Under the pieces are notes generated by a model. That model was not told the DNA's origin and made no database searches. It saw nothing but the letters and a program-made list of their open reading frames with translations. Of a stretch of DNA of 6,077 bases, positions 6,013-6,077 are shown in pieces. The DNA is from an uncultured Clostridia bacterium (lineage in GTDB: Bacteria > Bacillota > Clostridia > HGM11514). The stretch covers positions 1 to 6,077 of the forward strand of contig CAKSSZ010000098.1 in the NCBI GenBank assembly GCA_934489915.1, read 5' to 3'. Positions within the stretch are counted from its first letter, which is position 1; each line of letters opens with the position of its first letter. The position numbers and the translations under genes are program-made.

Positions 6013-6077
6013 ATTTCATCAGCTGCTTTAACGCATTGCGCACCGTTTCCTCCGTATTGTTCCCGCCTCCGGCAGCC
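6011..6077 (-). CDS. ruvA: Holliday junction protein RuvA, C-terminal end only
   Basis: The last 21 residues and TAG stop of an open frame that enters from beyond 6077. The readable end is AAGGGNNTEETVRNALKQLM followed by K, which has the form of the RuvA domain III tail: a flexible Gly-rich linker, then a short helix with the pattern TEE.VR.ALK.L. RuvA binds the four-way junction as a tetramer and domain III contacts RuvB. Identification rests mainly on position, since ruvA precedes ruvB directly in most bacteria, and the stop codon merges with the ruvB ribosome binding site. The sequence itself is too short to identify the protein alone. Confidence 0.85.
   Translation of the reverse strand, partial: AAGGGNNTEETVRNALKQLMK

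Overview
The window is a compact, single-direction stretch of bacterial chromosome: every credible gene lies on the minus strand, so transcription runs from position 6077 towards 1. In that order it carries the 3' end of ruvA, ruvB, a secreted N-acetylmuramoyl-L-alanine amidase, murD, and three consecutive M42-family metallo-aminopeptidase genes, the last cut by the window edge. The gaps between genes are 24 nt or less, and the M42 genes overlap by 7 and 4 nt. No promoter or terminator is visible, so the whole window may be one transcription unit or part of one (inference).

The organism looks like a member of the Firmicutes, most likely class Clostridia. The grounds are strong GGAGG-type ribosome binding sites, a secreted amidase with a duplicated copper-amine-oxidase-type (stalk) N-terminal domain and a Pro-Thr linker, a Clostridia-like MurD motif, and a tandem set of M42 peptidases. 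Genus or family cannot be fixed from this sequence alone.

By region: 4991-6077 is the Holliday-junction module (RuvA end and complete RuvB). 3515-4966 encodes an exported peptidoglycan hydrolase, and 2144-3493 encodes MurD, the cytoplasmic ligase that adds D-glutamate to UDP-MurNAc-L-alanine. 1-2132 holds the M42 peptidases: two complete and clearly divergent paralogues with all metal ligands present, plus the first 48 codons of a third.

Functionally the genes fall into recombination, cell-wall building and cutting, and cytoplasmic peptide trimming. M42 enzymes are known to assemble as tetrahedral dodecamers (TET particles). Three translationally linked paralogues suggest a mixed-subunit particle, which is the most interesting hypothesis here. 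Otherwise the window is ordinary core-genome content. I found no mobile element, CRISPR array, RNA gene or obviously new system.
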